A stretch of 64,000 nucleotides of DNA from Pseudomonadota bacterium (lineage in GTDB: Bacteria > Desulfobacterota > Desulfovibrionia > Desulfovibrionales > Desulfovibrionaceae), in contig JAEWQB010000015.1 in the NCBI GenBank assembly GCA_023460395.1, positions 38,722 through 102,721 of the forward strand. Direction: 5' to 3'. The notes beneath the pieces were generated by a model. The model searched no databases, was not told the DNA's origin, and was given only the letters and a program-made list of their open reading frames with translations. Position 1 is the stretch's first letter. Each line of letters starts with the position of its first letter. Made by a program: the position numbers and the translations under genes. This document shows, piece after piece, positions 8,784-18,768 of this stretch.

Positions 8784-11700
8784 ATGCCGAAAAGGACTGA
8801 TATACGGCGCATCATGGTCATCGGCTCCGGCCCCATTGTTATCGGCCAAGCCTGCGAATTTGACTACTCTGGCACTCAGGCCGTGAAAGCCCTGAAGGAA
8901 GAGGGATATGAAGTGGTGTTGGTGAACTCCAACCCCGCCACTATCATGACCGACCCCAACCTTGCCGACCGCACCTACATCGAACCCATTGAACCGGAAA
9001 CCGTAGCGGAAATTATCCGCAAAGAACGCCCCTGTGCCCTGCTACCCACCTTGGGCGGACAAACCGGCTTAAATACCGCATTGGCCGTGGCAAAGATGGG
9101 CGTTCTGGAAGAATGCGGTGTGGAACTTATCGGTGCCACGGAAGCCGTTATTGAAAAGGCGGAAAGCCGCGATCTCTTCCGGCGGGCCATGGCGAACATT
9201 GGCCTTAATGTGCCCCAATCCGCCGTTGCCCGCACTATGGATGACGTGCGTCGCATTGGCGAAGAAATGGCCTTCCCCATCATCATCCGCCCCGCCTTCA
9301 CTCTGGGCGGCAAGGGCGGCGGCATTGCCTATAATATGGAAGATCTGGAGGCCATTGCCTCGCAAGGCCTTGCCGCGTCCATTCAGTCCGAAATCCTGCT
9401 GGAACAATCGGTGCTGGGTTGGAAAGAGTTTGAGATGGAAGTAATGCGCGACAAGGCGGACAACTGCGTCATTATCTGTTCCATAGAAAACTTCGACCCC
9501 ATGGGGGTGCACACGGGCGACTCCATTACCGTGGCGCCCGCGCAAACCCTGACAGACCTCGAATATCAGCAGATGCGCGATGCCTCCATTGCCATTATGC
9601 GCGAAATAGGTGTGGAAACCGGCGGTTCCAATGTGCAGTTCGGCGTGAACCCGGAAAACGGCGAATTGGTGGTTATTGAAATGAACCCCCGCGTCAGCCG
9701 CTCCTCTGCCTTGGCGTCAAAGGCGACTGGCTTCCCCATCGCCAAAATCGCCGCCAAACTCGCCGTGGGCTACACGCTGGACGAAATTCCCAACGACATC
9801 ACGCGGGAAACCATGGCCTCGTTTGAGCCGACCATAGACTACGTGGTCACCAAAATTCCCCGCTTTACCTTTGAAAAATTCCCCGGTGCCAAAGACGAGT
9901 TGAACACCGCCATGAAGAGCGTGGGCGAGGCTATGTCCATAGGCCGGACCTTCAAGGAATCGCTCCAGAAGGGCCTGCGCTCGCTGGAAGTAGGCGCGGG
10001 TGGACTTGGACGCGACTTCCGCGCCAAACTGCCGGAGCGGGAAGACGTGCTCGCCAAGCTGCGCACTCCCAACTCGCAGCGCATGTTCCATATTCGCAAC
10101 GCCATGCTCATGGGCATGAGTGTGGAAGAGGTTTTCGAGCTTACCAAAATCGACCCATGGTTCCTGCACCAGATTCAAGACATTCTCGCGGTGGAGGACG
10201 AACTGCGCGACTTTGGGCGGGCCAACGCCCTCACCCCGGACAACGCCGAACTCCTTTCGCTGATGCGCCGCGCCAAGGAATGCGGCTTTTCCGACCGCCA
10301 ACTGGCGGAAATGTGGAAACAACCGGAAACCGCCGTCCGTCAGTTGCGGAAAGACATGGGCATCCACCCCACGTTCTATCTTGTGGACACCTGCGCATCG
10401 GAATTTGAAGCATACACCCCATATTACTATTCCACCTACGAGACGGGGAACGAAATCGTTCCCGAAGACCGCAAAAAAGTCATCATCCTCGGTGGCGGAC
10501 CCAACCGCATCGGGCAGGGGATTGAGTTTGACTACTGCTGCTGCCACGCTTCATTCGCGCTCCGCGACATGGGCGTGCAGTCCATTATGGTGAACTCCAA
10601 CCCGGAAACAGTCTCTACCGACTACGACACCTCAGACCGGCTCTACTTTGAACCGCTCACCTATGAAGATGTCATGAACATCGTGGAACTGGAAAAACCC
10701 GATGGCGTTATCGTGCAATTTGGCGGACAAACACCGCTTAATCTCGCCGTGCAGTTGCTGCGCGCCGGCGTGCCCATTCTCGGTACACACCCAGACTCCA
10801 TTGACCGTGCGGAAGACCGCGAACGGTTTCAGGCGCTTATAGAAAAACTCCACCTTACCCAGCCCCCCAACGCCACAGTCATGACGCTGGAAGAGGCGCG
10901 TAAGGCAGCGGAAACCATCACGTATCCGTTGGTAGTCCGCCCCTCCTACGTATTGGGCGGCCGCGCCATGGAAATCGTGTATGACGAGGAACAACTCGCC
11001 ACATACTTCCGCGACGTGGTGGGCACGCACGCCCCGGAACATCCCATCCTGCTGGACAAGTTCCTTGAAAACGCCATTGAAGTGGACGTGGACGCGCTGG
11101 CAGACGGCACGGACGTTTACGTGGCGGGCATTATGGAGCACATTGAAGAAGCGGGCATCCACTCCGGCGACTCCGCCTGCGCCCTGCCACCCTATTCCCT
11201 CCCCGATAGCATTGTGGAAGAAATAGACCGGCAGACCGTGGCGCTAGCCAAAGAATTGCGCGTGGTGGGCCTCATGAATATTCAGTTCGCCGTCAAAGAC
11301 GGCACGGTTTTCATTCTGGAAGTGAACCCCCGCGCCTCGCGTACCGCCCCCTTTGTTTCCAAGGCCACGGGCGTGCCGCTCCCCCGCCTCGCCACACAGG
11401 TGATGATGGGCAAAACCATCCGGGAACTAAACCCCGCGGCCCTGCGCCGCTCCGGCTACATCTCGGTCAAGGAATCGGTGTTTCCCTTCAACCGTTTCCC
11501 CGGCGTGGATATTCTTCTCGGACCAGAAATGCGCTCCACCGGCGAAGTTATGGGTATTGCTCACACCTTTGAGGAAGCCTTTATGAAAGGCCAACTTGCT
11601 TGCGGGCAACGGTTGCCACAGTCCGGTAAGGTGTTTATCTCGGTAAACGACCGTGACAAAACCAGCATCCTAGATGTGGCAAGCAAGTTCCACAATCTTG

Positions 11701-12053
11701 GATTTGAAATTCTGGCCACCACGGGCACAGCGCGGCTTTTCGCCGACCACGGCGTTCCCGCCACCCGCGTCGCCAAGGTGTATGAAGGACGTCCCAACAT
11801 TGTGGACTTCATTAAAAACGGAGAAGTGGCCCTGTTGGTGAACACCGCCTCCGGGAAACGCACGGTAGAGGACTCCCGGTCCATCCGTCAGGCAACGCTG
11901 CTGTACGGCGTGCCTTACTCCACCACCGTTTCCGGCGCACGCGCCATCGCCATGGCTATTGCCGAACAACGACGCTGCGGCCTGAATGTGCAGTGCCTTC
12001 AGGAATACTATGCGGGCGACAAATCAGAACGCGCCTGCAAGGAACAAGCATGA
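8784..12053 (+). CDS. carB: Carbamoyl phosphate synthase large subunit
   Basis: Large subunit of carbamoyl phosphate synthetase, feeding pyrimidine and arginine synthesis. At 1089 residues it has full length with the two homologous halves: each begins with a Rossmann-like IMVIGSGPIVIGQ / KVIILGGGPNRIGQG motif followed by E/F-DY and VNSNPAT / VNSNPET, and each carries an ATP-grasp domain (RPAFTLGGKGGG; RPSYVLGGRAMEIV). The C-terminal MGS-like allosteric domain (FISVNDRDKTS onward) is intact. The small glutaminase subunit gene is not in the window. The stop overlaps the purF start by 4 bases (ATGA), so carB and purF are translated as a coupled pair, joining pyrimidine and purine first steps in one transcript. 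Confidence 0.97.
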   Translation: MPKRTDIRRIMVIGSGPIVIGQACEFDYSGTQAVKALKEEGYEVVLVNSNPATIMTDPNLADRTYIEPIEPETVAEIIRKERPCALLPTLGGQTGLNTALAVAKMGVLEECGVELIGATEAVIEKAESRDLFRRAMANIGLNVPQSAVARTMDDVRRIGEEMAFPIIIRPAFTLGGKGGGIAYNMEDLEAIASQGLAASIQSEILLEQSVLGWKEFEMEVMRDKADNCVIICSIENFDPMGVHTGDSITVAPAQTLTDLEYQQMRDASIAIMREIGVETGGSNVQFGVNPENGELVVIEMNPRVSRSSALASKATGFPIAKIAAKLAVGYTLDEIPNDITRETMASFEPTIDYVVTKIPRFTFEKFPGAKDELNTAMKSVGEAMSIGRTFKESLQKGLRSLEVGAGGLGRDFRAKLPEREDVLAKLRTPNSQRMFHIRNAMLMGMSVEEVFELTKIDPWFLHQIQDILAVEDELRDFGRANALTPDNAELLSLMRRAKECGFSDRQLAEMWKQPETAVRQLRKDMGIHPTFYLVDTCASEFEAYTPYYYSTYETGNEIVPEDRKKVIILGGGPNRIGQGIEFDYCCCHASFALRDMGVQSIMVNSNPETVSTDYDTSDRLYFEPLTYEDVMNIVELEKPDGVIVQFGGQTPLNLAVQLLRAGVPILGTHPDSIDRAEDRERFQALIEKLHLTQPPNATVMTLEEARKAAETITYPLVVRPSYVLGGRAMEIVYDEEQLATYFRDVVGTHAPEHPILLDKFLENAIEVDVDALADGTDVYVAGIMEHIEEAGIHSGDSACALPPYSLPDSIVEEIDRQTVALAKELRVVGLMNIQFAVKDGTVFILEVNPRASRTAPFVSKATGVPLPRLATQVMMGKTIRELNPAALRRSGYISVKESVFPFNRFPGVDILLGPEMRSTGEVMGIAHTFEEAFMKGQLACGQRLPQSGKVFISVNDRDKTSILDVASKFHNLGFEILATTGTARLFADHGVPATRVAKVYEGRPNIVDFIKNGEVALLVNTASGKRTVEDSRSIRQATLLYGVPYSTTVSGARAIAMAIAEQRRCGLNVQCLQEYYAGDKSERACKEQA

Positions 12054-13444
12054 AACGCGAATATTGCGGTGTCTTCGGCATCTACAACCACCCCGAAGCA
12101 GCCCGCCTCACCTACTTTGGCCTCTACGCCCAGCAACACCGTGGGCAGGAAAGCGCCGGCATTGTAACATGGGACGGCAAGACCATCCGCGAAGAGCGCG
12201 GCATGGGCCTTGTGCCCGAAGTCTTCAACGAACGCCATCTTGGCAAGGAGCTTAAAGGTTCCATCGCCATGGGGCATGTGCGATATTCCACCACAGGTGC
12301 CTCGCTCATCCGCAATGCGCAGCCTTTTCTGGCACGCTACAAGGATCTGCACATCGCCATCGCCCACAACGGCAATCTGGTGAACACCATGGAACTGCGC
12401 GGGCGCTTGGAAGAAGAAGGCACCATCTTCCAAACCACCATCGACAGCGAAGTGTTTGTCCACCTTATCGTGCGCTACCTGCACGGCGCTTCCTGTGTGG
12501 AAGAAGCTGTGCTGCGCGCCTGTAAGGACGTAAAAGGCGCATACTCCGTCCTGTTGCTCATCAACGACAAGCTTATTGCCGTGCGCGACCCCAACGGCAT
12601 ACGCCCCTTGCAGATAGGCCGCGTGGGCAGTTCTCACGTGTTCGCCTCGGAAAGCTGCGCGTTCGACCTGCTGGAAGCGGAGCTTATCCGCTCCGTGGAA
12701 CCGGGCGAAATGGTCGTAGTGGAAGGCTCCAGCGTGAAAAGCTACCGCATGGATATTCCACCGCAACCCATTAAACACTGCATATTCGAACTCATCTACT
12801 TCGCCCGCCCCGACTCCACCGTATTTGGCGAAAACGTATACACCTGCCGCAAGGAAATGGGCCGCCAAATGGCGCTGGAATCGCACGTGGACGCAGACTA
12901 CGTAATGCCCTTCCCCGATTCCGGCATTTACAGCGCCGTGGGCTACGCCCAGCAGTCCGGTTTACCCTATGAGCACGCAATGATCCGTAACCACTATGTG
13001 GGACGCACCTTTATTCAACCCTCGCAGGACATGCGCGACTTTTCCACACGGGTGAAAATCAACCCCGTGAAAAGCCTCATCAAGGATAAGCGTATCGTCA
13101 TTGTGGACGACTCCATCGTGCGGGGCACCACCATCCGCTCCCGCGTGAAGAAACTCCGCGAACTGGGCGCGCGCGAAATTCACTTCCGCGTAAGCTGTCC
13201 CCCCATCAAGTTCCCCTGCTTCTACGGCATAGACTTTTCCTCCAAAGGAGAACTCATCGCCGCCAACCACACCGAAGCGGAAATTGAACGCTTTATCGGA
13301 CTGGACAGCCTCCATTACCTGACCATTGAGGGACTTCTTAAATCCGTCAGCAAACCGGACAACTACTGTCTGGCCTGCTTCACCGGAGACTATCCCATCC
13401 CCTGCGAAGGTGGCGGGAAAATGTGCACGGAGTGCGGGTGCTAG
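12050..13444 (+). CDS. purF: Amidophosphoribosyltransferase (4Fe-4S, self-processed type)
   Basis: Catalyses the committed step of purine synthesis, replacing the pyrophosphate of PRPP by ammonia from glutamine. The 464-residue protein belongs to the Bacillus/animal type: a five-residue propeptide (MKREY) precedes the nucleophile Cys6 in CGVFGI, and the cysteines expected to hold a 4Fe-4S cluster are there (KHCIFELIYF, and CLACFTGDYP near the end). The PRPP-binding loop VIVDDSIVRGTT is intact. Beyond the usual last cysteine pair there is an additional Cys-rich tail (CEGGGKMCTECGC). It overlaps carB by 4 bases and is followed by a strong terminator. Confidence 0.95.
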   Translation: MKREYCGVFGIYNHPEAARLTYFGLYAQQHRGQESAGIVTWDGKTIREERGMGLVPEVFNERHLGKELKGSIAMGHVRYSTTGASLIRNAQPFLARYKDLHIAIAHNGNLVNTMELRGRLEEEGTIFQTTIDSEVFVHLIVRYLHGASCVEEAVLRACKDVKGAYSVLLLINDKLIAVRDPNGIRPLQIGRVGSSHVFASESCAFDLLEAELIRSVEPGEMVVVEGSSVKSYRMDIPPQPIKHCIFELIYFARPDSTVFGENVYTCRKEMGRQMALESHVDADYVMPFPDSGIYSAVGYAQQSGLPYEHAMIRNHYVGRTFIQPSQDMRDFSTRVKINPVKSLIKDKRIVIVDDSIVRGTTIRSRVKKLRELGAREIHFRVSCPPIKFPCFYGIDFSSKGELIAANHTEAEIERFIGLDSLHYLTIEGLLKSVSKPDNYCLACFTGDYPIPCEGGGKMCTECGC

Positions 13445-13547
13445 CCACAGAGAATCCGGCGAAATCGTAATCGCCTCCGGCGGAAAGGGCGCCGCCCTTC
13501 ACCCGGCGGGGGAATAATTCCCCCCCACCCCGTTTGGAAAAAACAAC

Positions 13548-13580
13548 GCGGGCGTTGGAATGCTTCCAACGCCCGCTTTC
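13548..13580. terminator. Terminator between purF and the convergent cytochrome gene
   Basis: A perfect 13-bp stem (arms 13548-13560 and 13564-13576, loop TGC) is followed by TTTC and preceded on the other side by an A-rich stretch, so it can serve both the rightward purF transcript and the leftward cytochrome operon that ends at 13633. Confidence 0.8.
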
Positions 13581-13632
13581 TATTCAGTCCACAATTCCGG
13601 CAGGGAATTCCTTGCGACAAATACCCGCAAGC

Positions 13633-16284
13633 TCACTCTCCCATAATCGGATGGTGCACAGATTCAATCATCGTCATTTCACGGGTGTGACAAATGCAGT
13701 TATTGCCTCTGCCCAACGGACCAGCTAACTTTTGGTACTGCAACGGCAAAATGTTGTTGCGGTCCTCTCCGTAAGCATTTTCCGCAGGGTACAGGGCGTG
13801 GGTAGAACCATGGCAGGCCTGACACATAACCGCGCCCATGTCGTCCAACCGCTCGCTATACAATTCCGCGCGATCGCCGGAAGTCCACTTATGCGCGGCA
13901 GAAGCGTCCGGCTCCGGCTTGCTGAAATAGTCGTGGCACGCGCCGCAATCAGGCTCGCTCACCCATGGCGCACGGGCCTGCACGGTGTCAAAGGACTCGG
14001 CGGCACGCGGCTTGAGATACGTCATTAACCGCCCGACCCCCTGCTTGCCCTGTTTCATTTCGTATGTAAGCAGGCCTAACGCATGATCTTCCAGCGTGCC
14101 GTGGCAATTCACGCACGTCAGTCCCATGGCGGAATGCACCCCCCGGAAACCTTGCGTAAACGTGTCAGACCCGGCAGGATGGCAACTCGTGCAGCTTTGG
14201 TCGCCTCGCTCTCCAAGGTAGTTGGCGTGCCAGCCGTGGATAGCGGCAGAAAATCCCACCAAGTTTGGATTGCCGGAAGTGCCTGTGCGTACCGAGCCAT
14301 GGCAGCTCTGACACAGCACGGGGTTGCCACCCGCCGCCCGCGCCACAAGGTCTGTGCGGTTTATCTTGTCATGCGCGACCAATACATTTCGCGCGGTCTG
14401 CTGCGAAATACCCATTTCATCCTGCACCCGCCATTCTCCATCGTGGCAATTGCGGCATCCCCATTCTGTAGAAACGGGTACCGCCACTTGCGTGGTGGCG
14501 AGCAACTCGCCCGCGCCGTCCCGCGCTTCCACCGTCAGAAGAGGATACGGATTCACCTTACCGTCGTTGCCATACGGCAGCACCGCCAAGCCCTCCGCCA
14601 CAAAAGCCCTGTTGTCGCCCTCTAGCCGAAGCGTGCCGGAAAGAGGATCTCCCGCCGCGCCGCCAAAGGCCACGCCTATGCCCGCATCCACATCAAACCC
14701 GAAGGCTGCGCGGGCAAATTCCCAAAACCGGCTGTGCTCTTCCGGTGTAGCGTACCCATTTTCCAGACGGTAGTTCAGGGTCACGTCATCGGTAATGATT
14801 TCCGGCGTATCGTCCCGCCGGAACAGTTGCGCGCGCACGCGCACGCCGGGCGGAGCCATGGAAAACGAGGCATCGCAGTCAGACATAGTAGCCATGCCGT
14901 CCGTAGCCCAGGCAGCCAGCACGTACTCCGCCTCATGCTTATTGAACGAGGGAATGAGCGTAGCCATGGCCTGCGGAGAAACCGTCATTTCCTCCGGGTT
15001 ACGCCGCTGAATATTTTCCACAATATAGGTAGCCAGCGCCATACGCTCCTCCTCTGTCCCAAGGAAAGGCGGCATGAACGTGCGTAACCGCCCCTGCCCG
15101 GCGAGTTGAGCTTCCAGTCCGTAGCGGGTGAGCGCCGCCGTACGGGTTTCCGCCGAGAGCATGGGACCGTCTATGCTGTGACACGCCAAACACTGCAAGC
15201 GGTACAGCTCCTCACCGGCCTGAAGCATGGTGTCCGGTGTTACTTTCCGCACAGTCACCCATTTGGCGTGTGCGAGCGCCCCCTCCGTGCGCAGAAGTTC
15301 CGTTTCTTCCACCTTCACGGAGCTGGACCACATATACCCATGGATAAGATAAGGACGACGCCCGGCCTCACGTATCCACTCAAACATCCCCATGTGCCCC
15401 AGTCCCGCAAACACAAGCAACCAGACCAAGCCCGTACGGCAGCGATGCCCACGAATATAGGCCACCAGCAGACCGCCAAGGATAATGCCCAGCGTGGCAG
15501 GCAGGAAGAGTCGCACAAGTTGCGGCGTTTGCGCGGAGCGGGAAAGAATCATGGAATACTGAGGCTCCGGCAATGCTAGCAGGTACCATAGACCGGCGGG
15601 CAGCAGAAGCAGGAAAGGCACCCCCACCCACGCCACGGCGTACCGAACCATGCGCTCGCGGGTATTCTGCTGCGGAATGCGGATGGCTGTGACAAGCGCA
15701 AAAAGCCCCGCCCCCATAAGACAGATGGCAAACCGCAAAAATAACGAAGGCCAGAACGTAGGGTTATAAAATCCATCCCAGAAGCCACGCGTGTGAAGCC
15801 AGTCTCCGGGAGTAAGCATCATGGTGATGATGCCGTTGATGACGTAAAGCGACAAAAAGGCGAACAAGAAATAGAACCAGCCCAGTGTAAGGTGTTCCTT
15901 TCTCCCTATGCGCCCGAAACGGTAGTAATACAGGAGCAGCGCAACTATTTCGCAAAGAAAAAACACCCACTCTGTCGCCCACCCAAATCCGAAGGCATGC
16001 ACCAGCACAGAGGTTGCCGCCGGGGAAAGCAATCCAATGGTTATCCATATCCCCACCCCGGTCATGCCGCCCGCCACCATGGTCAGCAACAGGAAAAACC
16101 TGCTGTGCCGTTTGACGTATTCCAGAATGGCCTCATCGTTTTCCCGATACGCCTTATGCTCCGTGAGTACGAGAAACAGCCCGCCACCCACCGCAAAATG
16201 GGCGATGAATACGTGCACCACAGCCATAACCGCGATAATGAACCCACCGGAAAGCGAAGGAATCCACCATACAGGATATTCCAT
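13633..16284 (-). CDS. Membrane quinol:cytochrome c complex subunit, bd-like membrane domain fused to multihaem cytochrome c
   Basis: An 883-residue fusion. Residues 1 to about 330 hold around nine hydrophobic segments, beginning with a His- and Gly-rich helix (VHVFIAHFAVGGG) that resembles the first helix of cytochrome bd oxidase subunit I. The rest is a large exported domain with seven CXXCH haem sites: CLACH just after the membrane part, then CRNCH, CQSCH, CTSCH, CVNCH, CGACH and CQACH, plus a terminal C-I-C-H that is one residue short of a normal site. It probably passes electrons between the quinone pool and periplasmic carriers. The start at 16284 has an AAGGAGG site; the frame continues to 16302 inside the upstream gene. 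It forms an operon with the next gene (one base between them). Haem count and direction of electron flow are unproven. Confidence 0.75.
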   Translation of the reverse strand: MEYPVWWIPSLSGGFIIAVMAVVHVFIAHFAVGGGLFLVLTEHKAYRENDEAILEYVKRHSRFFLLLTMVAGGMTGVGIWITIGLLSPAATSVLVHAFGFGWATEWVFFLCEIVALLLYYYRFGRIGRKEHLTLGWFYFLFAFLSLYVINGIITMMLTPGDWLHTRGFWDGFYNPTFWPSLFLRFAICLMGAGLFALVTAIRIPQQNTRERMVRYAVAWVGVPFLLLLPAGLWYLLALPEPQYSMILSRSAQTPQLVRLFLPATLGIILGGLLVAYIRGHRCRTGLVWLLVFAGLGHMGMFEWIREAGRRPYLIHGYMWSSSVKVEETELLRTEGALAHAKWVTVRKVTPDTMLQAGEELYRLQCLACHSIDGPMLSAETRTAALTRYGLEAQLAGQGRLRTFMPPFLGTEEERMALATYIVENIQRRNPEEMTVSPQAMATLIPSFNKHEAEYVLAAWATDGMATMSDCDASFSMAPPGVRVRAQLFRRDDTPEIITDDVTLNYRLENGYATPEEHSRFWEFARAAFGFDVDAGIGVAFGGAAGDPLSGTLRLEGDNRAFVAEGLAVLPYGNDGKVNPYPLLTVEARDGAGELLATTQVAVPVSTEWGCRNCHDGEWRVQDEMGISQQTARNVLVAHDKINRTDLVARAAGGNPVLCQSCHGSVRTGTSGNPNLVGFSAAIHGWHANYLGERGDQSCTSCHPAGSDTFTQGFRGVHSAMGLTCVNCHGTLEDHALGLLTYEMKQGKQGVGRLMTYLKPRAAESFDTVQARAPWVSEPDCGACHDYFSKPEPDASAAHKWTSGDRAELYSERLDDMGAVMCQACHGSTHALYPAENAYGEDRNNILPLQYQKLAGPLGRGNNCICHTREMTMIESVHHPIMGE

Positions 16285-16285
16285 G

Positions 16286-17353
16286 CTACACCTCCTTCCC
16301 ATTGCGGAAGGAAATCCGCAGCATATACCAAATGCAGAGCAGCCCGCCTAACAACGAAAGGAAAAACAGTATCATGGGCGAATACTCCGGGCGCACGGGC
16401 AATTCCGTTACCGAAAAATATGGCGAAAAATATTCCGCGCGAACCAAGGCCCGTATGCCGGACATGGCAAACACGGTGCAGACCAGAGTCACGGCGGTAA
16501 GGAACACCCGACGGCGCACACTATAGTGCAGGGTGATAGCCACCAATACCAGACCCACTATCAACGCCCCCGTATGCAAGGTGGAATCGCCTAGGAAAAG
16601 ACGACGAATCTCCAATGGCAGGGAGCCAAAAAAGATACCGCCCACCAGCAGTTGAAACGCCGTGCAAACGGAAAACCAGCCCATGCCGAACCGGATCTGC
16701 CGTTCAGCTTCGGCGGGAGCGACCGTTCCCTTACGGCGGCGAAGGGCGAAAAGCAGCGCCAGCGTCAGCCCCCCCACAGCCAAAGCCGCCAACATGAAAT
16801 GCAGGTAACGGGGGAAAAGCGTGGGATCTCCCGTGTTAAGCAGAGTGCCCCCCATCTCTTCAAAGTACCGGCTCCATTCCTGCGGACTTTGCATCAGCGT
16901 AATGTTATTTGTGAAAATAAACCCCACAAACAACAACACACCACAGACCGCGAAGATAACCCAGCGGCTACGGCCCTGCTCGTCGTACCGGTAGCGAAAT
17001 ACGTACAGCCCGGAATACGCGGCGATAACCAAAAACACCACACTGAGCCAATACACCGCCATGAGCACCGAACTGGTGTAAAAGAACTGTCCGTATAACA
17101 TTTGCGCAAACAAAAGCGGTGCCACACCAAAGTTCACGGTAAGGGCGAACAAGGTGGGCAATGCGTGGGAAAGCTCCCGCACCGCCGTATCAGAACGGTA
17201 GCTGACGGAACGAACGGCGCAGACCAACGCGCCGCCCACAACGGCATTCATAAGCAAAATATGCGCGGCAAAGGTAAATACGAGCAGGATTTCCAGCCAG
17301 CCCCATGCCACGGGTATGGCGTCCGGCGTTGGAATGAGTCCGGCAGTCGGCAT
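16286..17353 (-). CDS. Multi-pass membrane partner of the bd-like cytochrome
   Basis: A 355-residue integral membrane protein with about nine hydrophobic segments and no haem c motif. Its first helix (FTFAAHILLMNAVVGGAL) echoes the first helix of the downstream fusion protein, including a His followed seven or so residues later by a Gly pair, so the two are probably distantly related halves of one heteromeric complex, as CydA and CydB are. AAGGAGG precedes the ATG at 17353. It is the first gene of the two-gene operon; the stop lies directly against the ribosome site of the next gene. No enzyme name is assigned. Confidence 0.65.
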   Translation of the reverse strand: MPTAGLIPTPDAIPVAWGWLEILLVFTFAAHILLMNAVVGGALVCAVRSVSYRSDTAVRELSHALPTLFALTVNFGVAPLLFAQMLYGQFFYTSSVLMAVYWLSVVFLVIAAYSGLYVFRYRYDEQGRSRWVIFAVCGVLLFVGFIFTNNITLMQSPQEWSRYFEEMGGTLLNTGDPTLFPRYLHFMLAALAVGGLTLALLFALRRRKGTVAPAEAERQIRFGMGWFSVCTAFQLLVGGIFFGSLPLEIRRLFLGDSTLHTGALIVGLVLVAITLHYSVRRRVFLTAVTLVCTVFAMSGIRALVRAEYFSPYFSVTELPVRPEYSPMILFFLSLLGGLLCIWYMLRISFRNGKEV

Positions 17354-17912
17354 GAAGGAACCTCCTTAAAAATAGAGACAACAACCAAACCACTTGTAGA
17401 GGCTGGCGCATTTCCATGCAAGCATCCTTCTGTCGATACTTGTCATTTATCAACAAAGAAGGTAGGTGCCGCTGCATGGCGCGGCGGCTCTATTTTCTGA
17501 AACGTCACGTCGGAAAAAATGAGCCTGCCCGCGCATCTGCGTGACCGGGCAACAAACGGTATTTTTTGCCTTTTCCGGCTTTGCCGCGAACAGAGAATGC
17601 AGTATCATTGCTGCGGTTGCGGAGGCACGCCACACTGTGTCTTGCTCCGCTCTTTTCCCCGCAAGCACGTTGGAAATGGCACTGTTCATGTTAAACGAAG
17701 CATATATGGACAATACCGTGTCCATAACCGCTAACACGAGATACAGGAACTGGCCTAAAGGCTCGCAGCGGACAAGCGGGCAGCCCAGCGGAATTCGGTA
17801 AGGGTTCCGAACCTGCGGAGATAGCCGCAGCGGTATTTGCCCTCCCGACCCTGAGGACAGGTAAGGCGTGCCCCAATTTTTTCTGACGGCCCATTGCAAA
17901 CGGCGGTTATGC
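17354..17912. other. Non-coding region upstream of coaX and of the cytochrome operon
   Basis: 559 bases between divergent genes. A minus-strand open frame crosses it but its codon third positions are not GC-biased as in the neighbours, so I do not call it. Near coaX there are two tight hairpins, GGTT/AACC (17803-17813) and CTGCGG/CCGCAG with a six-base loop (17813-17830), in a GC-rich stretch that could be a structured leader. I do not recognise a known riboswitch. Confidence 0.3.
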
Positions 17913-18704
17913 ATGAACGAAGCACTTTTCCTTTTCGACATCGGCAATACCAACATCAAAATAGGTCTGGCGGACCGCTCCGGCCTGCGACAGACCTACG
18001 TGCTGCCGTCCGACAGGGACCAGACGCCGGATTCGCTGGGGCTGCGTTTTTTGGACGTGGCCCGGCACGCCGGGGTTGATCCGCGCGATATCCGGGCCTG
18101 CGTGGGCAGTTCCGTGGTGCCGAGCATGGACCCGCTGGTACGGCAGGCTTGCCACCGCTACCTTGATCGCCCCCTTTTACTGGCACCGGAGAATATTCCC
18201 GTACCGCTGGAAAACAGGTATACCCATCCCGAACAGGTTGGAGCGGACAGGCTTGTAGCCGCTTTTGCCGCACGCAGGCTGTACCCCGCGCCCCGTTCGC
18301 TGGTTTCCGTGGACTACGGCACCGCCACCACGTTTGACTGTGTGCAGGGCGAAGCCTATCTGGGCGGGCTTATCTGCCCCGGTGTGCACTCCGCCGCCGG
18401 AGCACTGGCCTCGCGCACGGCAAAACTGCCGCGCATTAGTCTAGAGGTGGCGGAAGACATGCCCGTGGTGGGCAAAGATACCTCCACCAGCCTGAACCAC
18501 GGTTTTATTTTCGGTTTCGCCGCCATGTCCGAAGGGCTTTGCTCCCGGTTGGCAACGGTTCTGGAAGGCCCTATGGAAATAGTGGCTGCGGGCGGATTCG
18601 CCCAATCCATCGCCCGTGTGGCGACATGCTTTGATCACGTCAGGCCCGACCTCCTGCTGGAGGGCCTGCGGCTTTTATATTGGGAAAGCGGGGCGACGGC
18701 TTAG
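17913..18704 (+). CDS. coaX: Type III pantothenate kinase
   Basis: Phosphorylates pantothenate, the first step of coenzyme A synthesis, as a dimeric ASKHA-fold kinase. The 263 residues show the phosphate loop LFDIGNTNIKIGL at the N-terminus, HPEQVGADRLVAAFAA, the VDYGTATTFDC motif and LGGLICPGV, all diagnostic for CoaX. The start at 17913 puts the family motif five residues in; the ribosome site is weak, and the alternative upstream in-frame starts add residues unlike the family. It is followed after 64 bases by eno on the same strand. Confidence 0.94.
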   Translation: MNEALFLFDIGNTNIKIGLADRSGLRQTYVLPSDRDQTPDSLGLRFLDVARHAGVDPRDIRACVGSSVVPSMDPLVRQACHRYLDRPLLLAPENIPVPLENRYTHPEQVGADRLVAAFAARRLYPAPRSLVSVDYGTATTFDCVQGEAYLGGLICPGVHSAAGALASRTAKLPRISLEVAEDMPVVGKDTSTSLNHGFIFGFAAMSEGLCSRLATVLEGPMEIVAAGGFAQSIARVATCFDHVRPDLLLEGLRLLYWESGATA

Positions 18705-18768
18705 TCCCGCGGCGGTTCGTCCGCCGGAATGTGCAACGGGCGCTACGCCGCCCCACAAGGAGAACAAC

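Noticed and set aside
17450..17959. 169-codon minus-strand frame between the cytochrome operon and coaX
   Set aside because: No GC bias at third positions, no ribosome site, overlaps the coaX start. It has one hydrophobic stretch slightly like YggT, too little to call.
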